This document shows positions 1 to 11,250 of a stretch of 64,000 nt of DNA, piece by piece; the first letter of the stretch is position 1, and each line of letters begins with the position of its first letter. The stretch lies in NCBI GenBank assembly GCA_029783825.1, contig JAREIK010001332.1, positions 4,197,742-4,261,741 on the forward strand, read 5' to 3'. A model generated the notes under the pieces. The model ran no database searches. It was not told the origin of the DNA and saw nothing but the letters and a program-made list of their open reading frames with translations. Source of the stretch: Sapria himalayana (taxonomy: Eukaryota > Streptophyta > Magnoliopsida > Malpighiales > Rafflesiaceae). The translations under genes were made by a program, and so were the position numbers.

Positions 1-1200
1 TCAGCTCGATACTTCCTAAATATGCTATTAATATTACATATACACCTGAGTGTAATGCAAGTCGTGAGAGTATAAACCAACGAACACATGTTTGTCGTGT
101 CATAAAAAATATTCAGAAATTTTATAAATAAAATTCCTGAAGTCCAGTCAGTATCGTCAATAATAAGTTCGTCACTCTTACTATTGACGTAGTCGGATAT
201 CACATATACATATCCAACACATGACTTCAACATCAAGTATGTATAATTTCAATGGTGTCCCACATCCGATTGGAATTTCTTCTTCTTAAGATTCTCTGAC
301 AAACAGAGACTACCAAACTCATGTTGTCTGCGAGGAGTGCGAATATATTTTAGTGTATTACATATATTATCTAATGTGGGAGAACACACCTTCATACTCG
401 CTTGCACTATCAGGTTAATCACGTGACACATGCATCTGACATGAAAGATCTCTCCTAATAGCGCGTCTATAATATTCCTAACAAACATATTAATCGCTAC
501 TCCATTATTAGATACGTTATCAAATGTGATACTAAAAATTTTATTTTGAATTTTATATTCACTAAAAATTTTTATCCCACTCAAAAATGACCGGGTCTCA
601 TGATGATAGAAAATCTCAAAGAATCATAAAATTTTTTTATTTATTGTCCAGTTAGAATCTACATAGTGGCCGGTGAGACATGCATAAGATGATTCATCGT
701 GACTTGTCCAAATATCAGACGTCACGGACACCATTCTACTATATGCCATAAATTCATTAATTATTTTTTATTTTTCTAACTTATATAATTTTAGTATGTC
801 ATTCTAAAATATGGATCTAAGAATCCTATGATAAACATGCTAAAAATATGTTTGCATGATACACATTATCTTTGGATCTTCCAAAAATCTGATCGGAAGA
901 CTCATCAATGTGAAAAATTTGGTCATGCCTTCCCTACCCAACTCGATGCGGTATATGAATGGAGTAAACTTTGAGACTGAACTGGATCCAGTCTCCAAAA
1001 ATGCAGTGCTAAGTTGTGTTTGCTTAGGATCTAATGCACCATATTTTTGGTGCATAATTCGGCATGCCTTTTAAGGTGCCAAGGCTCAAACAAATAATTA
1101 CAAGTTAAATTTCTCATATAATATTTGCAATATATCATTTCTTCTTCCTTACCCCTAATATTTTTTTGTTGTATTATATTAAAATGAGTACAGACTACAG
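1..1200 (-). pseudogene. hAT transposase relic (element A)
   Basis: On the minus strand, 1075-1200 encodes a BED-zinc-finger-like start (HLKRHAELC). Next, 840-1055 reads MTKFFTLMSLPIRFLEDPK, the usual segment before the catalytic fold, and 249-584 reads NKIFSITFDNVSNN followed by FHVRCMCHVINLIVQ, the RNase H-like core of hAT transposases. Positions 1-245 continue into the next conserved block with stops and frame changes. The dimerisation domain is off the window. Many frameshifts and stops make it non-functional. The family assignment is from motif recognition; no search was run. Confidence 0.75.
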
Positions 1201-2059
1201 AAGTCCTCCTAATTTTTTATTTTTTAGAAGTTTGGGTTGAGACGACTGGAGAAACCAAAATTTCAACATCCTCATACTTCTGTGTAAGATTTTTATTTTC
1301 TAAATTTTAATATGTTTCATTAATATTAGTTATTTTTTAGGTTTTTTGTTAAACAGAACACAAGAAGTAGAGACTAGATGATATATTTTAGATTTTACTA
1401 TTTTAGAATTAGAGAGAGAGACTGAGAGAGAGTAAAAAAAACTTAAAATAAAATACTCAGTAAAGCAGTGAGGTAGATCACGTGCATAGTGCACCACAGT
1501 CTAGTTCAAAATTTCAAACCCGAGTTGAGAGTCCCGAAAAGCCAAGCTGAATGACGAAATCTCGTGTCCCGAGAGAGAGAAGAGCAAGAGTTTTGAGAGT
1601 GTGAGAATGTGAGATTTGAGAATAAATATTTATGAAAAACATAAATGTTATAGAGAGATATGAGGGATTTTATAGATTAAAAAAATAATTTTTTTTTAAA
1701 GTATTTTTTTGTTTTTTTTAAATTTTTTATAGAATTTTAGGGGGCAGAATCATGAGGGTCGTCGGATTCTGCCCACTAGCCATTTGAGGCAAAATCCAAT
1801 TACTATTTTTCAAAATTTTTTTTAACCGTTGGGGGGCATGGGGAAATTCGGGTTGGGCAAGACCGCAGGTTGGGTCGGATTGGACCTGTGCCGCGCATTT
1901 TCTCTTTTCCCTTTCCGCACCTTGGCGTGGCGCTGGTGTGGTGATGGGGTGGAGACTTGGTCACTCGGGTGGGGACTGGGGACGTGAGTCATGGGGTGCG
2001 AGTCTGCGGGACATGCCCCGTTCCGGCAGGCCGTGCCATGGGCCACCAAACAGTGCCGG

Positions 2060-2760
2060 CTATGTTGCACGGATACGCCTAAGAACTGTCGTGTCGCCGT
2101 GTCCGACCCGTGTCGCCGTGTCCGACACGTGGACACGGGTCGGATACGCGTCAGAGACATATCCGACGCGTTGTTCGGAAACAGTCGTCGTTAACAACAG
2201 ACACGTCGTTTACCAACTGACGCGTTTTTACGATTCTAACGCGTCGGAAATACACTATATATTAATTATTACTCCTACATCTCCAACAAATTGAGGAGCA
2301 CACCACCGACAGTGAGTTGCCGACATGCCGATTGCGAGAAATAGTTGTCAATTGTCATTGCGTCAAACGGGGAGGGGAGGAGCACACCGCCGAGGTGCCG
2401 ACAATACCTAAGGTAACCTAATTCTATAAAGGGAATGGTGAGTTTTAGAATCTGTATCGGAAGGGGAGAGAGTTCGAAAAACGAAACTGTAAAGGGAGGG
2501 TGGTGGGGGGGGGTGTTAGTGGGTTTAAATTTTTTTTAAATTATTTTAAAATACAGAATTTTAAATTATTTTAAAATAGAGAATTTTAAATTATTTTAAA
2601 ATATCTAATATTTATAATTAATAATTTTTATTTTTAATTTTATTTTTTTTATCATGACGTATCCTAGTCATATCCGTATCCTAGTTTTTTAGAATTGGCC
2701 GTGTCCCCGTATCCTACCGTGTCGTATCTCCGTGTCCGTATCCGTGTCCATGCAACATAG
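2060..2760. mobile_element. hAT family-2 non-autonomous element, 701 bp
   Basis: Bounded by an identical 8-bp duplication AGTGCCGG (2052-2059 and 2761-2768). The ends are inverted repeats: CTATGTTGCACGGATAC at the left and its near complement ending in GCAACATAG at the right. Subterminal repeats of GTGTCC/GGACAC type fill both ends, and the interior is an AT-rich TTTTAAATTATTTTAAAA tract. The right part (2640-2750) matches the right parts of the elements at 7.9 and 29.2 kb. No coding capacity is seen. It interrupts the GC-rich end of element A. Confidence 0.75.
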
Positions 2761-2886
2761 AGTGCCGGGTCAGGCACGGGCCTGGGCACAAAAAATTTCC
2801 ATATCGGGCAGGCCCAGGCACGACCGAATCGTGTAGTGCATCGTGCCGGACTGGGCAGGGCTGGCCCGGCCCAATTGACACCTCTA

Positions 2887-3495
2887 GATCTGGTGTGATG
2901 TTTTGGATATAAATGTTAGACAAAGCATGTTATGATGCCCCTAATCATAGGACAATGATATTCATATTTTTGAACCATTAAACATACTGATATTTGAGCA
3001 TCATGAGCAAGAGATCAAAGTCATATCAATCACTTGTATGGACGAATTTATTAGTTTTCAAAAAATAAACCATCAAATAACAAAAAGTCATCATGTTTTC
3101 CTTGTAACTATTCAAGAGTCTTCGAGTGGAACAAGTATTCTAGTTCCTATTTAGGTTGTACCTTGTTAAGGGAATTTGCTGATGTATTCCTCAAAGCCCT
3201 TCCATGTCAGTTAGCTCAATTATGAGATGTCAACATGCAATTGACTTTGTGTCAAGATCTAGTCTCCCAATCATGATGAACTCAAATGGCAGGCAGAAGA
3301 ACTACTCAAGAAAAACATAATTTAGCAAAATTTAAGCCTATGATGAACTCTAATGGAAAGCAGAAGAACTTCTCAAGAAGAAATAAATTTAGGAAAACTT
3401 GAGTCTGTGCATTATTCCCAGATTATTAACTCTCAAGAAACATGAAACTTGGCAGACGTCAATTGACAAATAAGTTATAAACAAGATCACCATCA
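2887..3495. other. AT-rich intergenic stretch, nothing recognised
   Basis: A unique-looking sequence with no ORF of note. A short direct repeat is visible: GAACTACTCAAGAA near 3299 and GAACTTCTCAAGAA near 3367, each preceded by similar text. It may be an old retrotransposon piece, but I see no diagnostic motif. Confidence 0.4.
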
Positions 3496-3503
3496 AGTAT
3501 TAT

Positions 3504-3878
3504 TAGAGGTGTCAACCGTGCAGGACCGGCCCGGCCCAGCACGAGGCACGGCACGGTTCAGCCGTGCCTGGGCTGGCCCAGCACGGAAAAAATCCGTGCC
3601 CGGGCCCGTGCCGGGTGCCCCGTGAGTCCGACCCCATGTTTCCCCTCCCGCAAAAAAAGACCGCGGGTCGGGTCTGATTCGACCCGACCCGCGGTCCCCC
3701 GTATCCCGAACCACTCGGGCATTCCTGCCCGAGCGGGCCAGGCGAGGCACGGCACGGCCTGCCGTGCCTGCGGGCCATGCCGGGCCCGGTTTTTTTAAAC
3801 CGTGCCATGCCCGGCCCGGCACGGAAGCACGATCGTGCCGGTTAAAAACGGGTCGGGCCGGCCCGTTTGACACCTCTA
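3504..3878. mobile_element. GC-rich hAT family-1 MITE, 375 bp
   Basis: Perfect 8-bp target duplication AGTATTAT (3496-3503 and 3879-3886) and inverted termini TAGAGGTGTCAA at both ends. The body is very GC-rich, full of CCGGCCCGGCAC motifs, and contrasts sharply with the AT-rich flanks. It carries a 16-bp perfect inverted repeat (3659-3674 with 3681-3696) around a 6-base loop. The ORFs here are by-products of the GC-rich repeats. Termini match the larger family-1 elements, so it was probably mobilised by their transposase. Confidence 0.88.
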
Positions 3879-3886
3879 AGTATTAT

Positions 3887-4748
3887 TATCTTATTCTGAG
3901 ATTTGATAATATAATCGACATGATAACCAGAGCCAGATAAATTTTGTTATAATATCAAATATGATTTGGAGACGAGTGGGAAATACCCTCAAAACAAAAG
4001 AAATGGATTGTTTATGAGTGAATTGTCATACCTTTTAGAAAGAATACACTAAATAACTTTATGATAGTGATAACTTAGTTATTATAATATTTTGTAGGAA
4101 AGTTTGTTGCAATATAATATATAACATACTAATTTATAGCCAGTCAAGGAGTCAACACTTTGATCATCTCTAGCTAATATGTTATGTCTTGAGAGAGCAA
4201 TAATTAGATAATTCATTAAAAGATGTATTAATCTCCAAACAAGAAATCTTTCTTAGTTTTATCATCCCTTCTCCAAATATTTCAGCAAACTTTTAAAAGG
4301 TAGCATTATCAAAGAATGGCTTGAACCGAGATACATTTAATATATTTGGAGTTTTTATGTGTTGGGCACTTTCTATCATTGCTTAATACGAAGGTTAAAC
4401 ACTATCATGGCCCTTGTGATAAAATGCCTTAAGAAAGGAGAAGTTTTTTGGACTTTCAACTTCAACATTAGACGTCTAATGACAGAGGCTCTTATTATGC
4501 ACATCACCAATTTCACCACAAATTTTGAAGTAACCTATGATACTTTGTGTATTGATATTTGGGAAGTCCTTTCTCAATGCAAACCAACAATCTACTTTAA
4601 TGAAAAGTTGAATGGGACTAGGCAAATTACATATACAACATTTCACATACTACAAACAATTTACACTATTATTCAAGCTCTACAATATTGATAACATTAC
4701 TTAATTTCTAGATGGCTTATAATCTTTTTATACAATGAGGCCCTAATT
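3887..4748. other. AT-rich stretch with one unrecognised ORF
   Basis: It contains a 110-codon plus-strand ORF at 4359-4691. The product has no motif I recognise, and the flanks show no splice or promoter signal that I trust. The stretch is probably old transposon-derived or plain intergenic sequence. Confidence 0.3.
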
Positions 4749-5099
4749 AAAAATGACAAATGAGTCAGGCAACCCGGACATGGCCCGAGGCACGGCTCAA
4801 GTTGTGCTGGGCCAGGAGGTGCCAAAGGCATGGCCCGAGGCACAACCCAGATGATTGGCCCGCAAGCATGAGTACCAAGCCCCAAGCCTTGATACGGGTA
4901 TCGGGCGCAATCCAATTGGACCATGCCCGCCCCACCCGGTATTTAAAAAAAATATTATTATATTAGTAAAAACCACCATCCTTGTCTGGTACAAATGACG
5001 GGTTTTTTTAATTAACCTGCCACGTGGTTGGCTAAGTGCATTCGTGTGACATGACACAGACTCACGTGGTCTCGACGCAAACTCAAATACCAAAAAAAC

Positions 5100-6815
5100 A
5101 AAAAAAAAAAAAAACTAGAAAAACATTTACAGTTTAAACTCACTTTAACATAATACAAAATAAAAATATTAAGAATATCGATAAAAAATCAACACAATAC
5201 AAGAATTATAAAAATATATATACATATAAAAATACATGTAAAATGAGCACATAAAGAGGCATACCGATCATTTTAATAAAAAAAATATAATACATTAAAT
5301 CCTATGTAAACTGAACTAAGTGATGAAATCTTTTAAGCTATATTTAGTTCAGCTTATATGTCGACTTCCTTCATATACCATAACGAGTTATGAAGGAAAA
5401 ATATAGTCAAATTAATCACCACGATAAATCTTTTGATTAAATTTTTGGAGGATCCTAGGATAATCAGTATCATGCATACATATTTTTAGCCGGCATACCA
5501 TAGAATTCCTAAGTCAATAAATAAGAACGACATGCTAAAATATTATAAGTTTAAAAAATTAATAATAACTAATGAATTTTGACAATATAATAATGTAGTA
5601 TCAATGACATCCAATATCTGGACTAGTCACGATAATACATCTTTTGCATACCTAACCACACATTATGAAGATTGTAATGAAAACTTAATAAAAAAATTTA
5701 AAAATTTTCTGAGCTTTTCATCCTCATGTGCTCCTGCCATATATGAATGCATGATGAAAATTTTTGATAATTATAATATTCAAAATAAAATATTTAATAT
5801 TATATTTGATAACGCATTTAACAATAAAATATTCATTAATATATTTATTATGACCATTAAAGACAAACCATTAGAAGTGATTTTTTATGTTAAATACATA
5901 TATCACATCATTAACCTGATAGTATAAATGAGAATGAAAATTATTTCCCTCATTTAAAAAAAAATACCTGACTCATTAATATGTATTTGAATGCCTAGTA
6001 GATAATAAAAGTTTGATAGCTTCTATTTGTCTATGAGTCTAAAAAAAATTATAAACAAATGTGAAACACCGTTAGAATTATACTTGATATTGGAATCAAG
6101 TGATAAATAAAAAGTAATATCCAACTACATCAATAGTAATAGTGTTGAACTTATTATTAATGACAAAGACTGGAATACAAGAATTTCATTTATGAAATTC
6201 ATAAAGATTTTTTATGACATGATAAATAAGTACTCGTTTATACTCTTACTATTTATGAAAAAAATACATAATTTACTAAAATATCTTATGATGCATAACA
6301 GACAATATGAGTTTGATAATTTTTTTTTGTATGTGGGTCTAAAAAAATTCTAAATGAATATAAGATACCATTGGAATTACACATACTTGATATTAGAATC
6401 ATATATTGAATACGAATATGTGATATCCGACTACGTTAATAATAAAAGTGATGAACTTATTATTGACGATAAAAACTATAATACAAAAATTTTATTTATG
6501 AAATTCTTGAAGATTTTTTATAACACAACAAATATGTGTTCGCCAAATTATACTCACACCACATGCATTGCACTCAGGTGTATATGCAAGATTAGTGGCA
6601 TGTTTAAGAAATTTAGAGATAACCTGATATTAAATGACATAGCTGTTGAGATAGAAACCAAATATTTAGAGTACTTGTTCATCATTCCATCTCTTTATTA
6701 TCTGGCTACCTGCATGGATCCTAATATTAAATTAAATGAGATAAAAAATATTTTGACATACATATGTACGTGCATGAATCATGAACATTAACCTGAAAGA
6801 TTCATTCACAAAAAG
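5100..6815 (+). pseudogene. hAT transposase relic with an internal duplication (element E)
   Basis: The part at 5604-5927 reads MTSNIWTSHDN, then NKIFNIIFDNAFNN, then FYVKYIYHIINLIV: the RNase H-like core of a hAT transposase. The part at 6354-6791 keeps the next block, including NMCSPNYTHTT, LRCICKISGMFKKF and IPSLYYLATCMDPNIK. Between them, about 300 bp encoding the segment after the core is present twice in tandem (about 5960-6240 and 6260-6540). Stops and frameshifts are scattered throughout, and the C-terminal dimerisation domain is absent. Confidence 0.75.
5960..6540 (+). repeat. About 300-bp tandem duplication inside the hAT relic
   Basis: The same ordered landmarks occur twice about 300-306 bp apart: GTTTGATA (6010 and 6310), a GTCTAAAAAAA tract, a TACTTGATATT block and TTATTATT followed by TGAC or GACGAT (6151 and 6457). 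The copies have diverged at many positions. None of the other family-1 copies in the window show this duplication. Confidence 0.7.
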
Positions 6816-6819
6816 TTGA

Positions 6820-7838
6820 CTAGAGTATTCAGTAAAAATACACCTCAAAATCTTAGATGACAACTTATCTCATTCTAGAAAATTATCATAGAAAACAAAC
6901 GCTCATAAAGGTTATAGGAAATAAATTAAATAAATTCTTTCTAAAATATAAGATCTAAAAAAGCATAAACTGAGAAATAGCAAAAAAACATTCGATTCAT
7001 GAGGTAAATTATAATTAAAAATGCATGCCCCTAAAAAAATTTCAAATATCCATGATAAAAAATTAAATCATATATATAGTTCAAGATAATAAGATATATA
7101 AAGTACATATAAAAATATAAGTTAACTAGAAATGTTAAATTTATATAAATTCATAAGCAATGAAATAAATTGTAACATCAAAATTCATATGATTTAATAT
7201 ACATTATACATAACAAACACTAAAGATAAGATACAATCAACACAATACCATCAATCATATTTTCTTGATAGATCATAGATTTTTGAAATAATAATAAATA
7301 ATATACAAAAATAAGATAAAGATATAAATTTACATTGAGGCACAAAAGATAATTCTATATTCAACCATAATATACTTACATGAAGTAATATTACTTGGGC
7401 TATTATAATATAGAATATTATGTTTCATATTAAAGTTAACAAAAGATTAAGCAACATGCATATATCAAGACAAATAAATTCTAATTATAAGATTATATTT
7501 TCCCTTTCCTTGATACAAGAAGGTAATATAAATGTTTTATACTAAAAAGAGGACATGTCATCATGCAAAAACATAATCAATAATAAAGATGATAATTTAG
7601 TAAATTTAAAAGATGATTGATATTTTTTTATTTATTTTTTTCATTATGATGTACTATAATTTGTATTTCAAATAATTGATATTTTTTTATTATTTATTTT
7701 TCATTATCATGTATTCTTTTTTGTATTTCATATTTCAAATTTCATTATTATTGTAACAATTATTTGTGTATTTTTTATATTTTAGATTAACTTCATTATG
7801 GTATAATAATATATTTATAATTATAAAATGTGAGATTC

Positions 7839-7878
<40 letters not shown>

Positions 7879-7924
7879 AAGCATATGTTACTAAAATAAA
7901 ATTATTAAGCTTAGGAGTGTGCAT
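6820..7924. other. AT-rich intergenic stretch with a (TA)n microsatellite
   Basis: No gene was recognised. There is a (TA)n run at about 7840-7875, and a short direct repeat of TTGATATTTTTTTATT type near 7618 and 7677. Otherwise the stretch is featureless AT-rich sequence. Confidence 0.5.
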
Positions 7925-8800
7925 AGCAAATAAGCATGGACACGGCTCCCTGCAACCGTGTCCACGTGTCCGACACCTAGACATGTGGACACGGTAAGGA
8001 CACGGTACGGACACGGCACGGATACGTATCCGATACACCAAGTGGTGCATCATTGATCAATTCGTATCAGATAACATGACGCATCAGACGGTTGCGTTGA
8101 CTGTCATATCCATGTCGAGAGTGACTGACGTCCGACGACATCAGTGCCCAACGACGCCCATGCGACGACGTTGGCCACTCGACGCAGGCGGCGGGTACGA
8201 TATGTGGGGAGGCAGGGGGCGGGTACGATATGTGGGGAGGCAGGGGGCGGGCACGATTTGAGGGGTGCGGCAGAAGGCGGGCACGATTTGAGGGGGGCGG
8301 CAGAAGGCGGGCACGATTTGAGGGGGGCAGCAGAAGGCGGGCACGATTTGAGGGGGGCGGCAGAAGGCGGGCACGATTTGAGGGGGAGAGGCAGGGGGCG
8401 GGCACGATCTGTGAGAATGCAGGGCGGGCACAATTCTGTGAGGAGCGTGATTTTTATAAAATAAAATAAAATATATATATTTTTATATAATATAAGATAA
8501 TTATAAAATATTATTTTATAAAATAAAATAATTATAAATATTATCTTAAAATAAAATACAAAACAATATTTTTATTTTATAAAATAAAAAACTTATTTAT
8601 TTATTTTATAAAATAAAATAAAATATTTTATTTTATTTTATAAAATACCTAATATTTATAAAGAAAATAATTTTTATTTTTAATTTTATTTTTTTTATCA
8701 TGTCGTATCCTAGTCGTATCCGTATCCTAGTTTTTTAGAAATTGTCGTGTCCCCGTATCCTCGTATCGTATCCCCGTATCCGTATCTGTGTCCATGCTTC
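7925..8800. mobile_element. hAT family-2 non-autonomous element with minisatellite
   Basis: The ends are inverted AAGCATGGACAC (near 7932) and GTGTCCATGCTT (near 8788). Left subterminal GTGTCC/GGACAC repeats, a central 30-bp G-rich minisatellite (8191-8430), an AT-rich palindromic block (8455-8650) and a right arm with TATCCTAG repeats match the copy at 29.2 kb. The flanks carry similar but imperfect TTAGG..TGCAT sequences, probably a decayed target duplication, so the exact ends are uncertain by several bases. Confidence 0.65.
8191..8430 (+). repeat. 30-bp G-rich minisatellite, about 8 units
   Basis: Tandem units at an exact 30-base period, with starts near 8191, 8221, 8251, 8281, 8311, 8341, 8371 and 8401. 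Each contains GCACGATTTGAGG, then a GGGGCGGCAGAAGGCGG-like tail; the first two units are the GTACGATATG variant. Because 30 is a multiple of 3, every frame stays open on both strands and yields spurious repetitive ORFs. Confidence 0.9.
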
Positions 8801-8801
8801 T

Positions 8802-10478
8802 TAGGTGCATAACTTCCTTGGATGGGTATTGGGCAAAGCACGTGTTATTAAACTACAAAAAAAAACACCACTATAATGACAAGCAACAAAACCAACCAAA
8901 ATGCATCGATTTGCCTCGAATAAAATTCAACACTACGAAAACATAAAAGAATGACATGCTCAAATACCATATCAAAGAATTACATCTAAAATTATTTAAG
9001 AACCCGAATAAACAAAATTAAGTTCTAAACAATTAAAAATAAAAATAAATTAATAAACAAAGTTACTTGAAGCATCCTCATATTTTATGAACATTCTAGC
9101 AAGCAAACAAACCAACAAAAAATGCAATATAATATATTAACAAAATAATTGACTTTATTGCTAACTAGCATTCTAATACCAAACTAGCACCAACATATTA
9201 CTTGAACTATTCCAAAAAATATTCCAAGATGATAACATTTTTTTATTATTTTAATATCATGATATTGAAATTAGCATTGTAATTACTACAAAACAACCCA
9301 TTTATGAATAAAAAACAAAATAATAAAAAACATAGTTTTATTTTATTATGTTCAGCAAGTTCCATTGACTGACATATATAAAAATCTGGCTGCAGCACAT
9401 GCCAAGTAATATGCGTACTAATGAAAAATCATAATTTAACATATCCTAATATTTCAAAGAAATATTCCTAAAATATATGTTATTGGGAAGCTCAAAAAAT
9501 ATTTTATCATATAACCTATAAAGACAAATATTAGGCTAAATGTTAAAATTTTACCAAAAATTTTACAACATTTTTGATATTACAAAACAATTGCCAATAT
9601 TAATATAAATCAACCTACTCTACTATTATTTTTCTTAAAAAAAAAGCTATCAAAATCTTGTTTCAACTCAAAACTCCATCCAAAGAATTATTGCTGATGA
9701 ATTTTATAATTGGAAAAAATAAACAAAGAGTATTCTGTCATATTTAATTTCTGATTTAATATGAAACAAAACATATATTAATATAAAAAAAATTTAGATT
9801 TTAAAGTGAAAAACAAAATAGATTAAAGATATTTTTATCAAAACATTCAATGGAATTTTTATTAAAATATCTATGTTTCTTAAATATTTTTTTATATTTC
9901 TGATATATCTATTATCTAGATATTATACCTAAGCTTCCATGAACAATAAATTCTAGTAGCTACTACATAAATATTTCTTCTTATATATAAAGGAAAATAT
10001 TCATTATATAATACATAATTCATGTGTGATAATTCAATAAGTAACAACCTAATAATATTATCTTTGCCACATGAGTGAACGTATTCTTATAATCAATATC
10101 ACAAGTCTATATATTTTTCCAAAGTATCAACCTAATAATATATAAAAAGTACCTCATAAAAAATATCAATGATCTTGTAATTATTAATTAATGATAAGAA
10201 ATTAAAATATATAGAACCAAAATAAAACAAGAGAATACTATATGTATATATAATATTGAGTAAAATATGTCTATAGTTTTCTTTCATAATACAATCAAAA
10301 TATTAACGTCAATTCACTGAGTTGAATCAAAAGAAACAATAAAAGACTAGTCTGAAATAAAATGTGAATGTATCTATTTAGTATAAAACTTTATATTAGA
10401 ATCATCAAATCTCTCAATCTTCATTTCACTCTCTTGAGGAGACACATATCTTGTGTCTAGTGGAATACTCACACTAAG
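8802..10478. other. AT-rich stretch, nothing recognised
   Basis: No ORF, terminal repeat or tandem array can be supported. Part may be the downstream RT end of the copia relic that follows, since that element reads leftwards, but I could not find conserved RT motifs here. Confidence 0.35.
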
Positions 10479-10479
10479 C

Positions 10480-11250
10480 TCCTCTCATTAGCACACCACT
10501 CTATATAAGATAACATTATTCTCTTCAAAATCAATAATACTAATTGTATCAGGTATAGGCATATGAGTATGATTAATAGCTATTCCTTCATAGAGAATAA
10601 CAACTAAAAAATAAAATAAGCATATTATTATAGTGTCTGACAATAAGTTCTCTTGGATCGAGTTTATAAAAAATAACTTATCCTTGAAGAACATCAAATC
10701 AGCACTCATAATAACTCCTCTAGTCTCTAATAAATAATACATATCCCTTCTAAATACTATAGTATCCAACAAAAGTGTGTTTAATCACACATACAATCAT
10801 CTTCTCTAAGTCTAAAGAAAATCTAAACAAAACAAATATACATAAAATTTTAGACAAAAAACAAAAAAATATATATATTAAATATACGAGCTGATATGAA
10901 ATATAACCTAAGAGAATAAAAGAGAATATTCAATTGATTAAAAAATTAGTGATTAACATCATTACTCCCCAAAATTATCTAGTCACATTCGTATAAGTAT
11001 GTGTATTCTAATTATCTCAATATGATATCATTTCTTTCTCTCAATTATTATATTATGTGCATGAATATCCGCATAAGATATTTGATAAATTATCTCATAC
11101 TTTTCAAAGAAATATAAAAATTATTAAAAAATATATTCTAAAATATTATCATTTCTCAACATCTTAATATCATATCTAAACTGAATTTTTATTTTCATTA
11201 AACTTCATAAAAAATAAAAAAATTGAAATATTTTCTTAAATACTGATAAT
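10480..11250 (-). pseudogene. Ty1/copia pol relic (integrase to connection region)
   Basis: On the minus strand, about 10,960-11,200 reads IKIQFRYDIKMLRNDN then EYIF, a degraded copy of the copia integrase core (the IKxxRSDNGxEY motif), followed by IIYQISYADIHAHN and IIERKK, matching the GIxHQ...PQQNG...ERKNR block. Further downstream, 10,660-10,790 reads a CVIKHTFVGYYS block, then the MSADLMFFKDKLFF block, matching CVFxGYS...KGY and VSxDVxFFExxPFF. Stops and frameshifts are common. LTRs were not found. Upstream sequence to about 12.7 kb may be more of the same element, but this is unproven. Confidence 0.7.

Larger units (their letters stand above)
1..2886 (-). mobile_element. hAT family-1 element A, relic (runs off the window start)
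   Basis: A minus-strand hAT relic. Its 5' terminus is intact at 2877-2886 (TTGACACCTCTA read on plus, with GC-rich subterminal sequence 2761-2870). The leader with the GGCAGAATC motif lies at 1740-1790 and a GA-rich tract at 1400-1620. Transposase pieces follow downstream, and the C-terminus lies beyond position 1. A second-family hAT is nested at 2060-2760 in the GC-rich end. The element shares organisation with those at 14.1-21.15, 15.7-19.3 and 32.3-35.6 kb. Confidence 0.7.
4749..6815 (+). mobile_element. hAT family-1 element E, truncated
   Basis: A degenerate 5' end (AATGACAAATGAGTC near 4752) is followed by GC-rich subterminal sequence to about 4940. Homology to the other family-1 elements then runs through the BED region (about 5090-5300) and catalytic region to about 6815, where it stops abruptly. 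The 3' terminus and dimerisation domain are missing. The CT-rich leader seen in elements C and D is also missing. Confidence 0.65.

Noticed and set aside
8191..8430. CRISPR-like regular repeat
   Set aside because: The units are contiguous with no unique spacers, and the surroundings are plant transposons. It is a minisatellite.
8067..8469. Repetitive ORFs on both strands (GGR/ARF and PPS/NRA repeats)
   Set aside because: They arise from the exact 30-bp minisatellite period, which keeps all frames open. No start context or conservation supports a protein.
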